A DNA stretch of 64,000 nt from Diphasiastrum complanatum (GCA_029204225.1 CM055100.1:50267083-50331082); one strand, 5' to 3'. Positions 1 through 11,728 are shown, counted from the stretch's first letter. The notes: a model not told the origin generated them from the letters alone. Numbers and translations: made by a program.

Positions 1-773
1 AAATAACAACCAAATAGCTATTGAAAATAAGATATGTTTGTGCCCCATCTACTGCACTTCTGGGAGGCAAAATGCTGGTGTGAGATGGAAGTACGATTGC
101 ATTTCATGGTACATGATCTTGTTTGTGGTAGATCCCACCATCAATCAATCTAGAAGTAGCAGTTATAGGCATCTTATCTTGAAGCTATTAAACTTGGAGG
201 AATTACTAGCAGTTTACACTTGGAAGATATGGTCTTGTCAACCTTTCGCTCCATTTTCATGCATTAACCATGCTTACCGTATGATCCACTGGAAGCATTG
301 ACATCTCCCTTTATCCTTCTTATTTTGGTGTTTATATCCCAAATGTGGTCATGTATACCCATTATTATCATGAATGTTTTGCCTCAACTTATTGTGCTAT
401 TGTCTTGGATTCACTGTCATTATCTAAGGACTGCAACAATTTTTCCATCGAACAATTCTTAGCCTTAACTTGACAATTCAGGTACTACCGTCAGTTTTCC
501 TTTCAGCGGAACAAGAGCAAGCTTGTGGCCCCTCACAGTAGTTTGCAAATTTGACAATCCCTACTTGCAAGTGTTAGAACTTAGCAGATGTGATGGTTTT
601 GGACTCTTGGCTAACAATGAGTATGTTTTTATTCTGATCATTGGTGTAACATGTATTCTGCAATTTTCAGCGAAGTTGCTCTTGTCGATGCTCTTTTGTT
701 TTGCAATATTGCAGCTTTCTTCATTCAAATTTTCCACAGGTTCATGTCAAATCTTGTACGTATTTTGCTGCAG
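1..773. other. Sequence upstream of the first recognisable exon; no exon assigned
   Basis: This stretch should contain introns, and possibly exons, of the phosphohexomutase-like gene whose 3' end follows on the + strand. I searched it for mutase domain IV sequence and found none. A block at 482-617 has splice-like borders and a short open frame, but its end phase would create a stop on joining to the exon at 774, so I do not call it. Nothing else is recognised. Confidence 0.4.
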
Positions 774-3700
774 GTAAGAGTTTCAGGCTATGGAGGATGG
801 TTTTTGTTAAGATTGTCACTTCATGACCCTGTTCTTCCCCTTAACATTGAGGTATTCCTTCTTAAGCGCACACTTATTGATTGTACTGATTTCAAGATCA
901 TCTACACTATTCAATATTTGAACTTCAAGGACATGAAACTTCCCTCCCAAACGAGCCATTTATTAATGTAATACACTAAGAATTTTAGTTCAGCTTAAAC
1001 AGAACATGTGCAAGCAAGAAAAAAGACTTTTTTATCCACATAGTCTTGTTAGTATTTCACTAAAAGCTCTAGCAAAATTATGATGTTTAATGCTCATTGA
1101 ATCGATGTTGATTCCTACTGATGACATATCATAGAAGAGAGTAGTTCTGTGATCACCGCTCTTTCAAAAACTTTAGGGCAAAATCTCAATAAATTGCTGT
1201 GCTAGATAAAAAAAAAACTAGACTACATGTGATGACAGATAGAATATAGACATAGAGATGCTAGAGAATATTTTCCTGATAAACATCACAAAAGCAGGGG
1301 ATGACCTCCCATTTACATTTCTTAGCATGGGCTTGTTATTCTCACATTCAGCATTCTAAAATTCACCATAAAAAGGTCATTCTGGTCAAGCATCTTTAAT
1401 CTTTGATGAATGAGTTTTATTTTGTTTATGTTCTCCCTTCTTTCAACTCCCTTTTTATTGATTGTAAAGATCTAGGGTTGTTGCCACACCATTGGCATCA
1501 TAGGTCTGCAAATAAGAGTAACCTGCTGGATTTCTTTAGAGGGATCTTCACAAGTTGCTACTGGTATCTTGGAAGCCCAGTAATGACCATATGACTAATA
1601 AATGCTAATTGGTGAATGACCTGGACTCAATTACCCAAAGTAAGTTAATGATCCTAATGACAAATACTATAAGTGCATTCCCATGGTCCATATATCATAT
1701 ATGTGTGTCCCTGTGCAAGCACGATATTTATTAGTCTAAAAGGCTATAACTCTCCGTTCTCAAAAGACATGGTTTTTGATGTAGTTCTAGGCCATTCATG
1801 TAGCTTAGGAACACCATGAAGTGTCTGCAGCCAGAGTGTCAGCTATGCTACACTCTGACATGGACAAGTCATAATGCTAAATATGAAATGTTCATAGAAA
1901 CCAAACCATGCCATGCAAAGAATCCCAAAAAGTGTCAAATTATGAAGAATATGCCAGTAATGCTGAACACATTAGATTCAGAATAGGCTGTATGAGTAGT
2001 ATAAATGAGCGGTCAACATACAAATCGGCCCAAAGCTTACCAAGTTGCAATGATAAAAAATGTCTTTATAGAATTTTGGAGGTGCCAAGCGAATCCTATA
2101 CACCACAAGAAGTAGCTAAGGGCAATTGTATATGTGAGAGCACATACCAATAGCTACCATGTGACCTATAAAGAGTGCTGCTAACCACAAGCAATAATAT
2201 TATTGGTTATTAATTAGACCACATGAAGCAGAACCTATCAAATGAACTAAGAATGACATTATACTATTCACCCTGAGATAGGTGTAGAGAATCAGATTGT
2301 CATATAGTAAATAGTGGATGAACAGATGTAGCATGTGAACAGATATGCCCTCTTGTAGACATATGTACAAGGAGTGCCACATTGAAGGAGCAAATTACTG
2401 TAAATGTGAACCATAAAAGCAGTAGAGTATGATACACGTACCAAGTGGACATTATATTTGGGAAATGCCATGTAAAGAAACGGGCTTGCCACCTTATAGG
2501 CAATATCCAGCTTGGTAGTAGTAAGATAAGTTAGGCTGCCCACAAGTTGTCTACAGGAGTGTCATCCACAAAAGGAGTGCCATCGACTTCGGAAGGCTTG
2601 CAACTGGTATCAATGGGAGTAGAGATGGGTTTGCAAGTTTTTATGTCAAACTTGTGCAATACTTTGCATGCATACTTTGCTTGTGAAATGAAAGCACAAT
2701 GTTTTCTCTTCCATGCTTCTAACCCTAGGCAACAGTAAATGAAGCCCAAATATTTCATCCCATAACTCATTAGAAAGCTGAGCTTGCAACTTTGCTGTTA
2801 ACTTTTATTAGCAATGAGCATGAGAGAGAAGATGAAATCTAGGAGGTCCCCACCATCCAAGTGTTCCGATTACGAATCTACAATGTCTTCAAGTCCAAAA
2901 TATCCTATTAATCATTTGATGAGGAGGATCATAGTTCCATCCATTGATGAAGACATGGTACTAAGCACCATTCAAATGAATCTCATCTCTGAAATCACAT
3001 GGTAAGACAGAAGGGTTTTATTAGAAAGTACAGCTTTAAGCACAGTGATTTTCAAAAAATTCAATCAGAAAGGTAGCCCTACACGCCCATAGATCTGATC
3101 TTTGTATGAAAAAGCAATTTCAATTTAGGCTCAAAAAAGTAACTTTTGACATCTCCAATGAACCCAAAGCTTTGGAAAAAAATAACATCCCTGATGGTAG
3201 CACTCACATGCCAGCCCACAATGCAAAACTCACTTAGCTAATGAACAAGAAGTTGAATTATCACTTGACAATCTTGGCAAACGGGACCTCTCCAAAGAAG
3301 AAGATAAAAGGTGAGAAATCCAAGGAATCTACACTATGATTGGTACAAGATCTAGCCCAAAGTGAGAGTGTAGAGCCTCTAACAAACCTTAAGGAGCTTG
3401 TAACAAGTAAAGTAGCCAAACAATCAAGTGATGATTAATAGGATATTCTTCCCAGGTGAAGCAACCATCTCAAAGAAGGAAAAAAGAAAGAAAATGACAA
3501 AATTTTCATCTGTCTAGAGACGACTGCCACAACCCTTCCATACTCCAGCTGTTCCTCCCCCAATCTTCTCCACATCCACCAAAATCTCCATTGCCTCCAC
3601 CTAAATCTCTTATCACTTCCACTTTAGATTCAAACTCCAACAAGGCACACGACTTACCTACATTTCTCTTGCTCTCGCAATCATCTACATAGAGAACAAT

Positions 3701-5152
3701 ACTAACAATGTTCCCATTGTCCTCCTTTACATAGAGATTTCCATTTGACTTGCTCTTTGTAACCTGCTGAAGAATAGTCATCAATATGACTATACCATGC
3801 ATTAGGTGCCGTTTCAAACCATACAACTCTTTTTGAAGCTTGCATGCTAGATATTCCTTTACCTTTTACCTCAAAGCATGGTGACTTGTCCATGTAGACC
3901 TCTGCTAACTAGTTATGGACTCGGCTCATTACATTTGCCGCGTCCATTTACTTTTACTTTACTTTATGCATAAGCAAGCCTTGGGCCCTTTTTTATTCAT
4001 TAGTGACACTTAGACTATATGGTTGGCCTTTGGCCTTATTATTCATTATTAGGCCATTTGGACATATTACTGGAGAGTGGGGACCTTCTTGGAGGGCGCA
4101 CTATTTTCCCTCCCAGTTGGGCCCTAGCCATCGGAAGCTTCCTTTTAGGGTTTCCTCTTGGCTATAAGTAGGGAAACTGTCATTTGTTATTCAGCTGGTG
4201 ATATTGATCTCTCACTTTAGTCTTCTTAATCTCTCTCTTTCCTGCTTTCTAGGGTTAAGTCTTGCTTATGTGCTGCTTTCATAGCTTAAGTCTTGCTTAT
4301 GTGATGCTTTCATAGCTTAGCTCTAGATCAGCTGTGGCTCTATTTGTAACTTAACTACCCATTCAGAAATGCACTTACGTCCATTTGACATACCTCCCAA
4401 TCAAAGAATGCAGCCAATTGTCCCAACGAATGTCATCTTTGCCACAAGTGTGAAAGTCCCATCATAATCTACCCCTTGCTATTGTGGATAACACTTTGCA
4501 ACCAGCCTTAGCTTATGCTTGTCTATGCTCCCATTTGCCTGGTATTTGGTCTTATAGACCCATTTACAATTGATGGGAAATGGGATGCTTTCCCTTCGAC
4601 AATTCCACAAGATTCCAAGTATCATTCTTGAGAATAGATTCATACTCTTCTTGCATGGCTTGATGCCATACTTTCTCCTTTGCTGCCTTAATGAATAAAT
4701 GTGGCTTTTGTAATCCAAGGTAGAAATTGTAAATGCAAAGTTTGTCGCTTGACTCTCACATTGCATAGGTTTCCTCTAGACCTTCTTGCACCTTGCTTGC
4801 TACACTCACCTTCTTCTAGCATCTCTCCTTCTTTCATTGTTTACAACTACAACCATGGTAGAATTTAAAGATGGTGACCATGTATCCCATGGGACTTTCT
4901 TATCCTGCTTTCTTATAGCCTCCATTGTCTCACCCTCATGCTCATGCATGGGGTTGTGCTCTTGCATGTGACAATCCTCCTAAGTTCCTCTAAAAGCTGG
5001 TGGACTTGGGTCTTCAAGATTGGAATCAATTATTGGAATGAACTCACTTGTGCCCATCTTCTCATGTTCTTTCACACGAGGTGAGTGATCCTCATCAAAG
5101 ATTACATCCTGACTTACGATCTTTCTCCTACTGGTAAGATCATACAATTTCA

Positions 5153-5188
<36 letters not shown>

Positions 5189-8100
5189 GTCGTTGATGGC
5201 TCGTCATCTGTTGTTGCTGCTGTCACGTCGTCGATTGTTGCTACTGCCATGTCCATGACTACTGCTGCTGTCACGTCGTCGATTGTTGCTGCTGCCATGT
5301 TGCCTACTGTCAGCACACTGCTGTCTGATGACATGCCGACTGACCCCCTTGCCGGTATTTTAGAACCACCAATCTCATATACCCCTTCTAAATCAACAGA
5401 GCTTTTCTCATCCTGGCAAATGGATCAGTAAGCAAGAAATCTCTCAGCTAAAGGGCCTTTCTGATCATCAAGAAGAACTTGTGAAAGTTCAAAGCTGCGT
5501 CACTCGAGCAATCAGAAATGAAGACATTGGATGAACTCAAGCTGCTTTGGAAGAAAATGGACAGTTGAAAAGGGATTTTGCAGCATATGAAGAAGGTATT
5601 CATAGTAATGGTGAGCCATCAGCTACGGTGATAAAAATCCAGGCATTGGAACAAGATTTGGTCCAACACAAGGAGACAATGAAAACTTGGGCGTCTCTTT
5701 TCAAAGATGCGGATGGTAAGCTACATATGTCTACTTTTATTTCAGCCACCACTTCCAAAGAGAAGATGAGGGATCAAAAGGCCCTCAATGTGAGAGTAAG
5801 GGGCATTGTAGACACGCAAGATGCCATTCAAGAGGCGACTAGATTTTTGGAAACCTTTAACAACCTTAGGACACAATAAACAAGGAATGGAGAGAGCTTG
5901 GAGAACCAAAAAGGACAATGCCACATTAATTATTCTCTTTAAAACTTTTCAAGAGAGACAGCCGATTTTGAGACTCAAGAATAAACTAAAGGGCACCAAT
6001 ATTTTCTTGGATGATGACCTCACATTCATGCAAGTGATTGAGAGGAAGAAGGCTTTTGAGGAAGCTAAAGCATCCGGGAGACGAGTAATTATAGAGACGG
6101 CCAGGTGAAATATATTGGTGATAAACAATAGAGATTTGGGGCTCTTGTGCGTGGGAGCAACCTGAACACCCATCCATCTTCATTGCGTTTTGGTGTGTGG
6201 AATTATAATGGGATACGTACCTCATCCTTGACAAGGGATTTGATTGACTTCATAGATAGTGGCGATGTACTATTATTCATAGAGACGCTTGAGAGTGCAG
6301 AGCGAGGTTTGCCATTTCTTGGATTTCAATTGGAATCGGTTTTCAGAGCAGTGACCAGATCGGCAGGGGGATCTGGTGGCATGGCATGTTTATATAGAGA
6401 TTATCTTCAGAGAGTGCTAGAGGTGGTTCATAGAGATGATTAGTCCAGATACATATGGATCAGACTTAGAGGGGAGCCTATAGACCCGGACAGGGACATC
6501 TATATTGCAGTATATTATTCTCCACTGGATACATCCTCTTTCTCAGTTAGGGATGGCTCTCCATATATGGATTTGTCTTGAGATATTATTATGTTTTCTT
6601 ATCAAGGACATATTTTATGGGAAGGGGACTTTAATGCTATGGACCAAGATCCTCTACGTATCAAGGCATTATTAGATAGTGATGAGCTTGGGATTTTGAG
6701 ACAGATGAGGACAGGCCTATTATAGATTATGGAGAGTACTTTTTACAGTTAGGAGAAGCTCATGAGCTTGCCATTTGTAATGGCATTGATAGGTGGCCTT
6801 CTTCTAGTGATTTCATTTGTCACCCTCATAGCAACGGCCACAACGTAGTAGATTACCTCATGGGATCACCTTCTCTTCTTCCTCATGTCGCCACTTTCAC
6901 CATTACACGTACTACTCTCTTTGATCATTCTTTTCTCTCTTTCCATTTAGGAACAAAGCCCATTGTCACGTCTATTTCACACCCATCTTTTCCTTGTGCT
7001 CCAAGATATCGCTTTGGAAACCCATACATTCCCATTTATCAAGCTTCTTTAACCTCCCTTCTACAACATTTCCCACACAACTCCACATTGATCACCAACC
7101 TGACTTCCTCACCAATGCCCTACACACTGCAACTTCCGTTTCTTTTCCATCCACAAAACCCAAAACAAAAACTAACTCCTCCAAACGCCCAAGTCAGCCT
7201 TGGTATGATGATGAATGCCGCCAACCTCACAATCATCTTCAACATGCATATGCCAACTCTCTTCTATCCATACGTGATATAAATCGCACCTACCGAAATA
7301 TACTCCATCGTAAAAAGAAGGCCTATGATATCAAAGAAGGGAGACGGCTTATTAACCACCTCTTTAGTTTCTCTTTGGGGGCCTTTTGGCGTGAATTCAT
7401 CCCTCGCGCTCCTCCTCCCACTTTGACTGATTCACATACCTGGGAATACGCAAAGTCTCTATATACTATTAACACCACTTCTCCCATTATCGTCTCACCC
7501 CGTCCTTCATCCTTCAACCTATTCACCCCCAACATGATATCCGAATCCATTAAACACCTTCAAAGTTGTCGTGTCCGTGATATTGAAGACCTATAAGCAG
7601 AACTTCTTATCCATGCGGAAGATATACTCTCTCCCGTCATTTATGATATCTTCAATCAAGCTGTGATTCAGGGCTTCCCTGCCTCCTGGTGTACGAATAT
7701 CATACATCCCATTCACAAGGGAGGTGATCCCATGAGGCCAAATAACTATTGCACCATGATGGCTGTGCATATTATGGCAAAGGTTTATGGCTCAATTCTT
7801 CAGAAGGCAGTCAATAGTGAAACCAAGATCAGACAGGCAGGTTTCCGACCTCATTACTCCACCTCAGATCATATATTCACCTTGAGATCTATTATTGAGG
7901 AGGCTAGGTCCAGACTAGAGCGGGTATACTGTTGTTTTGTGGATTTCTGTAAGGCCTTTGACTCAGTTCCAAGAGACCTTCTTGTCTAGCTTGGCTTCCA
8001 TTCGGAGACAGTCTTGACGATTATGGGCCTATATGAACGAGTAATAGGTTGTTTCCGATCTGGGCATATCACAGCAGGTTCATAGCAACATTGGAGTGAA

Positions 8101-10031
8101 CCAGGGATGTTCACTAAAGTTGATAGTTGCAGTGGATTGCAATCCACTGCAAAAATGATCCAGAGACTGACACACATGTTTTGGATTGTCTGCGATTGTG
8201 GACCTGGATTGCAAAATTTTTTATTTTTGTTTTTTACAGGAAAAAAACACTAATGGAATTTTTTTTTTAATTTCCATTTTGTTGATAGATTAATCAACAT
8301 AAAATGTTTGGTATTTAAATAAACCAGACTTATATAATATGCAATAGATAGATATATCATATAACAAACGCTATACAAAGTTAAACCAAATTTATATAGA
8401 TAGATAATATGCAATACAATTTGGTTTAGATGCTCATTGTTTTTCATATGACTCATCAATTTGTGTCCGCTTTACGTGCTTATACAAATCCATCACCAAG
8501 GTAACTAGATTTTATACGTTCATCATTGATCTTTTATGAGTTCATCAGTAATCACTTTCTAGGCAAAAGGTTTCAGAATGCTATAGATACACAAATGTAC
8601 AGGTACCTATATCTACTTTTTTCAAAGTTTAGCTAGTTAGCTAATGGTTTTAATAATTTTCACCTAAGAGAATGTAAAGGAAAAGAAAAAGAAACCATTT
8701 ATTTATTTATTTAAATTTTCTGAGAAACCCTATATCTAATTTTTGGATTGCGCGTTCTATAATGTGGGCTGCATCTATGTACTAAACATAATCAAAACTT
8801 TTATCGAAAGCCGAGATTTAACAAAATAGATAGATAATATAAAACAATGGTTGGGTACATAGGTCCCATGGATCCCGGTACCGCAGGACCATATATGGTA
8901 CCGCGGTACCATATCGGTCGGCGGTACCAAAAAAAAAAAAAAAAATTTTTTGCAAAAATAACACGGGAATTTTGTTTTTTTTTTTAATATTATGGTACCG
9001 CCCTGGTACCGCCGATCCCAGGGCGGTACCGTACCGGCGGTACCATAACAGCGGTACCAGGGGACACTATGGTTGGGTATAACAGACCTGCCCTCGAGTG
9101 TCATTCTCTTTAATGATGGGGTGATAGATACGGAGACTTTCTGATTCCCAAGTTGTTTTATTAACAAGTGTATGTTTCCGCTGAATGAAATACTCAGAAA
9201 CATTCCGTTTCGTAAGTTCCCTTGGGTTCAAAATTGCCAAGATCAATATTGTCCCCAGTATAGTTTTAGCAAGTAACACATCGTTAAATATGCCACATTG
9301 TTTCAAATGGCTAACATGGAAAACAGCATTAAACCAAGGACACTAGGTAACAACAATTTGTAACACACATTACGGATCTTTTTAGCAATTCTGTAAGGAC
9401 CATTATTTGATTTGTGTGTGCCATCCTTGGGCAGGGGCCATGCTAATCTTTCCGATATCATTGGATGCAATGGTTCTTTTGTCTCATTTGGATCTTGCAA
9501 GTTTTCCTCGAAAGTCCTATACCTTAGTACAATTACTCAATAAATAAGCTGGGTGAATGAGGTTTTAGGTATAGGCTAGTGAACAATGATGCTGTTTAAC
9601 TTGCAAAGCCTAGTGAAATTTTGTTATAAAGCTTAACATTTGAAATTTCTTTCATGAAGGTCACCTTATTTATCTAACTTCATACGTGTATTTTAAGGTT
9701 ATTTGTTCATCTATTGACAGATGCACCAAACTACATATTTGAACAACTTGAGCAACTGAGCGCTCTAGTCAATGCTTTGAGAAAGCTAGCTTAATCTCAA
9801 TGGAAGTCTTCCTTCAATTATTAGCCTTCCATGCAATTTATTGTCTGGTAAGAAAATAGGTAGGTATTTCTGAGATCCAACACATTGTAATTTTGCTCAA
9901 CTGTGATGTGCTTGTAGGCACCATCAAAGGCAGCAGCTGTGCAGCTTGGAAATGCTGTCCTGGCAGTAGTAAAAAATTTTGAAGCACTCGATACAACAGC
10001 ACTACAGAAGTTCGTTGAGACCCCAGAGTGA
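774..10031 (+). CDS. Phosphohexomutase family protein (phosphoglucosamine/phosphomannomutase type, DRT101-like), 3' part only
   Basis: Two exons are seen. Exon 774-851 (after TTTGCTGCAG, followed by GTATTC) encodes 26 residues including GYGGWFLLRLSLHDPVLPLN. Exon 9918-10031 (after CTTGTAG) encodes 37 residues ending in VETPE and a TGA stop. The phase is 0 at the junction, giving NIE followed by APSK. This matches the C-terminal domain IV of the alpha-D-phosphohexomutase superfamily, which interconverts sugar 1- and 6-phosphates. The usual phosphate-binding loop R-x-S-(G/N)-T-E-P is here RLSLHDP; from memory, the plant DRT101-like group shows this. The plant members are usually predicted to be plastid proteins, which cannot be judged without the N-terminus. 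The intervening intron is 9,066 bp and full of transposon relics. Upstream exons lie outside the window or were not recognised. A different mutase subfamily is the main alternative. Confidence 0.72.
1480..1600 (-). mobile_element. Very degraded possible Copia RNase H scrap
   Basis: On the minus strand this stretch reads, with frameshifts and stops, something like the R-K-S-T-S-G-Y segment of Copia RNase H (seen here as RNPAGYSYL). Its orientation agrees with the Copia relic at 2290-5207, of which it may be the downstream tail. The match is short and could be chance. Confidence 0.25.
3913..4362 (+). mobile_element. Solo-LTR-like insertion inside the Copia RT
   Basis: The block interrupts the antisense Copia RT exactly between its AFLNG and VYMD segments, so it is a later insertion. 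Short direct repeats (TAACTA) lie at both edges and could be the target-site duplication. It contains a TATA-like CTATAAGTAGGG near 4163-4174, preceded by TTAGGGTTTCC, as in many plant LTR promoters. It has no coding content. A 31-bp tandem duplication (AGTCTTGCTTATGTG...) lies at about 4256-4318. Terminal TG/CA bases are not clear, so another non-autonomous element is possible. Confidence 0.5.
5154..5184. repeat. (TC)n microsatellite
   Basis: A pure TC run lies inside the antisense Copia remnant next to its integrase end. Confidence 0.95.
5205..5300. repeat. Two-copy 48-bp tandem repeat rich in GTCG
   Basis: The string TGTCACGTCGTCGATTGTTG occurs at 5221 and again at 5269, giving a 48-bp period. 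The copies differ at few bases. It lies between the Copia integrase remnant and the LINE. Confidence 0.8.
5440..8118 (+). mobile_element. LINE (L1-type non-LTR retrotransposon), 3'-truncated
   Basis: ORF1 remnants run about 5460-6107. They comprise a coiled-coil-like segment (5547-5876: ALEQDL, LNVRVRGI, DAIQEATRFLE) and, after a frameshift near 5875, MERAWRTKKDNA, LRLKNKLKGTNIFLDDDLTF and ERKKAFEEAK. ORF2 begins near 6180 with an apurinic-like endonuclease domain (LRFGVWNYNGIRTSSLTRDL, LLFIETLESAERGLPFLGFQ), continuing through GDFNAMDQDPLR, HPHSNGH and the segments at 6860-7590. The reverse transcriptase starts near 7600 (FPASWCTNIIHPIHKGGDP, NNYCTMM, AGFRPHYSTSDHIFTL, FVDFCKAFDSVPRDLL). It stops at GVNQGCSL around 8118, so the catalytic YADD region and 3' tail are missing. 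Several stops and frameshifts make it inactive. It sits in the mutase intron on the sense strand. Confidence 0.92.
8127..8152. repeat. 26-bp perfect palindrome at the LINE breakpoint
   Basis: The half-site TTGCAGTGGATTG is followed directly by its exact reverse complement. It lies about 10 bp after the last LINE-encoded residues. Diverged copies of the GGATTGCAA motif follow to about 8215. It may be the end of a foldback element that replaced the LINE 3' end. Confidence 0.85.
8847..9079. mobile_element. Foldback/MULE-like MITE with 11-bp target-site duplication
   Basis: ATGGTTGGGTA occurs at 8847-8857 and again at 9069-9079, flanking 211 bp. The inserted segment has GC-rich arms full of GGTACC sites that form a long imperfect inverted repeat (GTCCC..GG near both ends, GGTACCGC in both arms). 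The centre is A/T homopolymer. Long terminal inverted repeats with a 9-11-bp duplication are typical of non-autonomous Mutator-like elements. No coding capacity is seen. Confidence 0.7.
9396..9470 (-). pseudogene. U6 spliceosomal snRNA pseudogene
   Basis: On the minus strand the sequence contains AGATTAGCATGGCCCCTGC, followed by CCAAGGATGGCACACACAAA and then AATGGTCC. This is the highly conserved central and 3' part of plant U6 snRNA. Changes fall in invariant positions (CGCAAGGATGAC is CCCAAGGATGGC here). The 5' stem is unrecognisable and there is no terminal T run. No upstream USE or TATA element of a plant U6 gene is apparent. It is most likely a retroposed or decayed copy within the mutase intron. 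Confidence 0.82.
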
Positions 10032-10700
10032 TGTACGTTCTCAGTGGTTGCACTTGGTTGTAAAGATGAAGGCATGTTTAGCTTCTGCACACAACATAAG
10101 AGAAAAATACTCATTCCTCTAGATGTTCAAATACTGTTTATATGAGGAGCCGAAGTGGTTGGTGATGGTCACCAAGTCAGATGATGCACATGGAACTCAC
10201 GGTGGCAATTAACTTTTTGAACAATAAAGTGAATTTTGTTTGATAAGTTGGAATAATCAAGCCTTGTGATAAGATAAGCTGATTGGCCCCGATGGTGCTG
10301 GTTGGTCATGAACCTGGCATTGTCTGATATAATGCAAGTTTGTTGCATTTGGCTTCAACTGAACCCCAATTGCCATTGCAGGTTGCTATCATATGCTACC
10401 TGACTATATTTTCTTGAACTCTTTGTTGGTAAACCCCACTATCTATTGACACATTTTTATTCTCCAAGTTGCAGCCAGATGGTTGGCTACAAGCAGTGCT
10501 GTAGAGCAACTCACAATCCAGCTAAGGTTGAAATAAAACTGTCATAAACACACTAGAAAGTGACATACTAGACATTAGCTATTCATTACTAGATTGCTTC
10601 TTGTGCCAAATATTTGTGCACTTTCTTCAAAGATTTTAAATACTAGTATTTTCCATCAAAAAATTAGTCCATATTTCTGGAAATATCTACTTTTATTTGT
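10032..10700 (+). other. 3' untranslated and downstream sequence of the mutase-like gene
   Basis: Non-coding sequence follows the TGA at 10029-10031. An AATAAA occurs near 10222 (GAACAATAAAGTG) and could serve as polyadenylation signal. No gene is seen. Confidence 0.4.
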
Positions 10701-10888
10701 GGAGACTAGAGCTGTTACTTTGGTTTCTTGGATCTAGATTGCTTAATAAGGTTTCATGTGAAGAGGGATTTTCTGACCTGCTGCACAGTTTTTATTCTTT
10801 AAAGCTTGTTAATGCACCATCTAGCTATAAGATGTTATCTATGGTGACTGGTCCATCATTGTGCATAAGACTACTCCAAACCTTAGAA

Positions 10889-10966
10889 ACCCGTTCCGAC
10901 CCTTTTTTTGGGTCGGAATGTACTGTAAGGAACCTACAGTATGTTCCGGAACGTGGGTCGGAACGT
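10889..10966. repeat. Nested inverted repeat (GTTCCGACCC foldback)
   Basis: CCGTTCCGACCC at the left edge is matched by GGGTCGGAACG at the right edge. A second GGGTCGGAA and an inner TACTGTA/TACAGTA pair are nested inside. The 78-bp unit could fold into a strong hairpin and is probably a small MITE or the collapsed end of a larger one. Confidence 0.7.
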
Positions 10967-11120
10967 GAATTATTTTGAAGCCTGTAGATATACCATCATA
11001 TTAAACAACACATCATGGGAAACAATACATGATGAAACAAGCCAAGGTGCTAATCTGGCTACTCCATGGGCTATACCAAACAGACACAAATTTTCCGCCA
11101 GTGCAATTCCATTGATGTGG

Positions 11121-11315
11121 GTTAGAAGCTGACACTTCCAGGGAATGTTGAGAATTGCAAATCAGGTGGGGTTTTCAGTGAAGGCCCCTCCTACATACAA
11201 GGCTCTCAGAGTGCACGAAGTTAGAAGCCGATATTTCCAGGAGATGTTTAGAACTGCAGGTGACGTTGGCCCTCCAGAGAAGGAGCCTACCTATTAGGTT
11301 TTCAAAGTGCGCTAA
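11121..11315. repeat. Diverged tandem duplication, about 99-bp unit
   Basis: GTTAGAAGCTGACACTTCCA at 11121 recurs as GTTAGAAGCCGATATTTCCA at 11220. Similarity continues through the CTCAGAGTGC and TTCAAAGTGC motifs at the unit ends. It has no coding content. Confidence 0.75.
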
Positions 11316-11684
11316 TTACTGGAGGAGACGCGATTGCTTCATAAGGAGCTGAAAATTATCTAGAATAAGTGGATCAAGTATGGATGCACAATTGTTTGCG
11401 ATGGATGCTTTGATACACAAAAGCACCCTATTATAAATCTTGTTGCTACTAGTATCTAAGGATCTATCTTCTTAGATAGCATGGATATCAGTTCCAATTG
11501 CCTCCATCTGTGATCTTCCATCTTTTTCATAATACGTTGAGGAAAATTTGATAGAAAGGACCAAATTCTTTGCCTATCTGCTGAACCTGGGATGAAACGA
11601 GCCCCATGTTAAACATTTACGTTTTTTCTTTTTATTTTTTTTGCCCACGTTCGCATGCGTTCGATTTTGAAACGGGCAACTATG

Positions 11685-11686
<2 letters not shown>

Positions 11687-11728
<42 letters not shown>

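Larger units (their letters stand above)
2290..5207 (-). mobile_element. Ty1/Copia pol relic, antisense in the mutase intron
   Basis: Reading on the minus strand from high to low coordinates, Copia polyprotein blocks occur in the correct order. 5207-4980 is the integrase end (LTSRRKIVSQDVIFDEDHS). 4766-4360 is the start of RT (CKWVYKTKYQANGSIDKHKL, then QMDV-SAFLNG). 3910-3640 is the middle of RT (VYMDKSPCFEVKGK, AWYSHID, NGNLYVKEDNGN, LYVDD). 2770-2430 is the end of RT (LGLEAWKRK, SQAKYA, CKPISTPID, then GSLTYLTTTKLDIAY). Many frameshifts and stops interrupt it. A roughly 450-bp insertion splits the RT between LNG and VYMD. Neither long terminal repeat nor gag is recognised. It is dead and lies inside a host intron. 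Confidence 0.9.

Noticed and set aside
482-617. Possible extra exon of the mutase gene
   Set aside because: Splice-like borders exist, but no similarity to the mutase family is visible and its phase would produce a stop when joined to the exon at 774.
9396-9470. Functional U6 snRNA gene
   Set aside because: Several invariant bases are changed, the 5' stem is lost, and there is no terminator T run or plant U6 promoter element.
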